DNA of 6,880 bases from Bryobacterales bacterium (GTDB taxonomy: Bacteria; Acidobacteriota; Terriglobia; Bryobacterales; Bryobacteraceae), in the NCBI GenBank assembly GCA_030838885.1, contig JAUZEU010000337.1, positions 1-6,880 on the forward strand, written 5' to 3'. How positions within the stretch are numbered: the first letter of the stretch is position 1; each line of letters starts with the position of its first letter. Below are positions 6,164 to 6,880 of this stretch, one piece after another. The translations under genes were made by a program, and so were the position numbers. Under the pieces are notes generated by a model. It was not told where the DNA came from. It did not search any database and saw only the letters and a list, made by a program, of their open reading frames with translations.

Positions 6164-6880
6164 GGCCCGCTGTATGCCCGTCCACTGAGCTTAAAGTCTG
6201 GTATTTGGCCGTAACTCCACCCGGACAAGAGGAAAGACCAACTACGTGAGCGCGACGTCAGGAACGTAAAACACGGATGGTTTCTTCTAATATCGGCCAT
6301 GGCATTGCGTGAAGCGCCCTGGCCGGAGGTCAGTTCTTCCCTCTGATCATGGTCTCGCAAGGTTACCTGAGGTCCCGTGCATCTCTTACCTAATCTCAGA
6401 GAGAATCTGACATCCAAAGGCTATGTAGTTGTGGCCATCAATCACACTGCCTTCGGGCTTTGGCGAAGTGTCCCTTGCCAGGCATGCCGCTGAACTGAGC
6501 GATGATCAGCCTTTACGATTGAATCCATCGGTGATCTTTCGCAGGATTCCGGCAGCTTTTAAATGGTTTCGCCGATGCCGAGAATGTCGCGATTGCTTTC
6601 GAGCGCACCGTAAACTCAGACCGTGCATGTTGGTGTATGAAGGCGTCCAGCCCGGTACGGATGGCAATCAGCCGCCGGGACTGACGTCTGCCTCTGGCGC
6701 AGGGTTTTGATGAGCGGGTCTGGCGCAAAGAGCGCATCAACTCCACAAACCAGCACTTCATAACGGCGCCCGAGAATACGTTCATCCAGCGCCCGATATT
6801 CAGCCGACGGGAAGTGGAATCCTGGCACGGGGCACTCTGGACAGGGATGGGTTCAGCCGGTGGCAAAGACAGCAAAGAAA
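6164..6880 (+). pseudogene. Decayed alpha/beta hydrolase (predicted dienelactone hydrolase type)
   Basis: No intact frame exists, but plus-strand fragments appear in the order expected for one secreted-type alpha/beta hydrolase: GPLYARPL (6164-6187), ELKVWYLAVTPPGQEE (from 6187, stop TGA 6247), AMALREAP (6296-6319), GGQFFPLIMVSQGYLRSR (from 6325, stop TAA 6391), ENLTSKGYVVVAINHTAFG (6401-6457, stop TGA 6491), AFTIESIGDLSQDSGSF (6509-6559, stop TAA 6560), NGFADAENVAIAFERTVNSD (6562-6621), MLVYEGVQPG (from 6627) and ERVWRKERINSTNQHFITA (6712-6768). All three frames are used, so at least six frameshifts are needed. Family members from memory have RPL-VWYPA, FPLIVISHGY, ENLASKGYVVVSIDHT and DADN-AIVGYSMGGYG. 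Here the GYSMGG nucleophile segment is missing: NVAIA runs straight into FERTVNSD, which normally lies much nearer the C-terminus. A large internal deletion is therefore inferred. The His of SHGY is Gln. The hydrolase is inactive; the exact family name is less sure than the decay. Confidence 0.75.

Noticed and set aside
5857..6417. A 186-codon minus-strand frame opposite the cupin-like gene
   Set aside because: It has no recognisable domain, covers both an intact signal-peptide gene and pseudogene remnants on the other strand, and shows no ribosome site or coding-like composition that I can see.
6429..6710. A 93-codon plus-strand frame as a small novel protein
   Set aside because: It crosses several hydrolase remnants in the wrong frame for most of its length, and only its end (MLVYEGVQPG) matches the expected family. 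It is a chance frame within the pseudogene.
6616..6828. A 70-codon minus-strand frame beginning MPGFHFPSAEYRALDERILG, superficially esterase-like
   Set aside because: The opposite strand in the same place encodes hydrolase pseudogene fragments (MLVYEGVQPG and ERVWRKERINSTNQHF) collinear with those upstream, so the minus-strand frame is best explained as a shadow.
6133..6880. Insertion sequence or transposase remnant
   Set aside because: I considered it because the region is broken into short frames, but I see no terminal inverted repeats, no target duplication and no transposase motif. The fragments fit an alpha/beta hydrolase instead.

Overview
The window looks like chromosomal DNA from a GC-rich bacterium. 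An acidobacterial source (Solibacter/Bryobacter-like) is my best guess. The guess rests on gene content: a CRTAC1-type FG-GAP/UnbV protein fused to TPRs, a small exported cupin-like protein, and a GlgC with the LTKERAKPAVPFGGKYRIVDF signature. It is an inference, not a database result.

Layout. A minus-strand block covers about 1-5682 (possibly to 5760). In transcription order it holds glgC (ADP-glucose pyrophosphorylase), a 337-residue exported TPR protein, a 1066-residue exported FG-GAP/UnbV/TPR protein, and the first 65 codons of another exported protein that runs off the left edge. The glgC-TPR gap is 26 bases. The last two junctions are 4-base ATGA and GTGA stop/start overlaps, so the block is very probably one operon with translational coupling. 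Facing away from glgC, a plus-strand gene at 5794-6132 encodes a small exported cupin-fold protein that has lost the usual histidine metal ligands.

From about 6164 to the right edge there is no intact gene. The plus strand instead carries ordered fragments of one alpha/beta hydrolase (predicted dienelactone hydrolase type), spread over all three frames, with in-frame stops and an internal deletion that removes the nucleophile region. It is a decayed pseudogene.

How the genes fit together. GlgC is cytosolic and makes ADP-glucose for glycogen or another alpha-glucan. The three genes behind it encode proteins with export signals and repeat or scaffold architecture and no obvious link to glycogen. 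This pairing of a storage-sugar enzyme with exported FG-GAP/TPR proteins is the most unusual organisational feature here. I found no RNA genes, CRISPR arrays, insertion sequences, attachment sites or convincing terminators, and nothing that clearly marks a new defence or mobile system.
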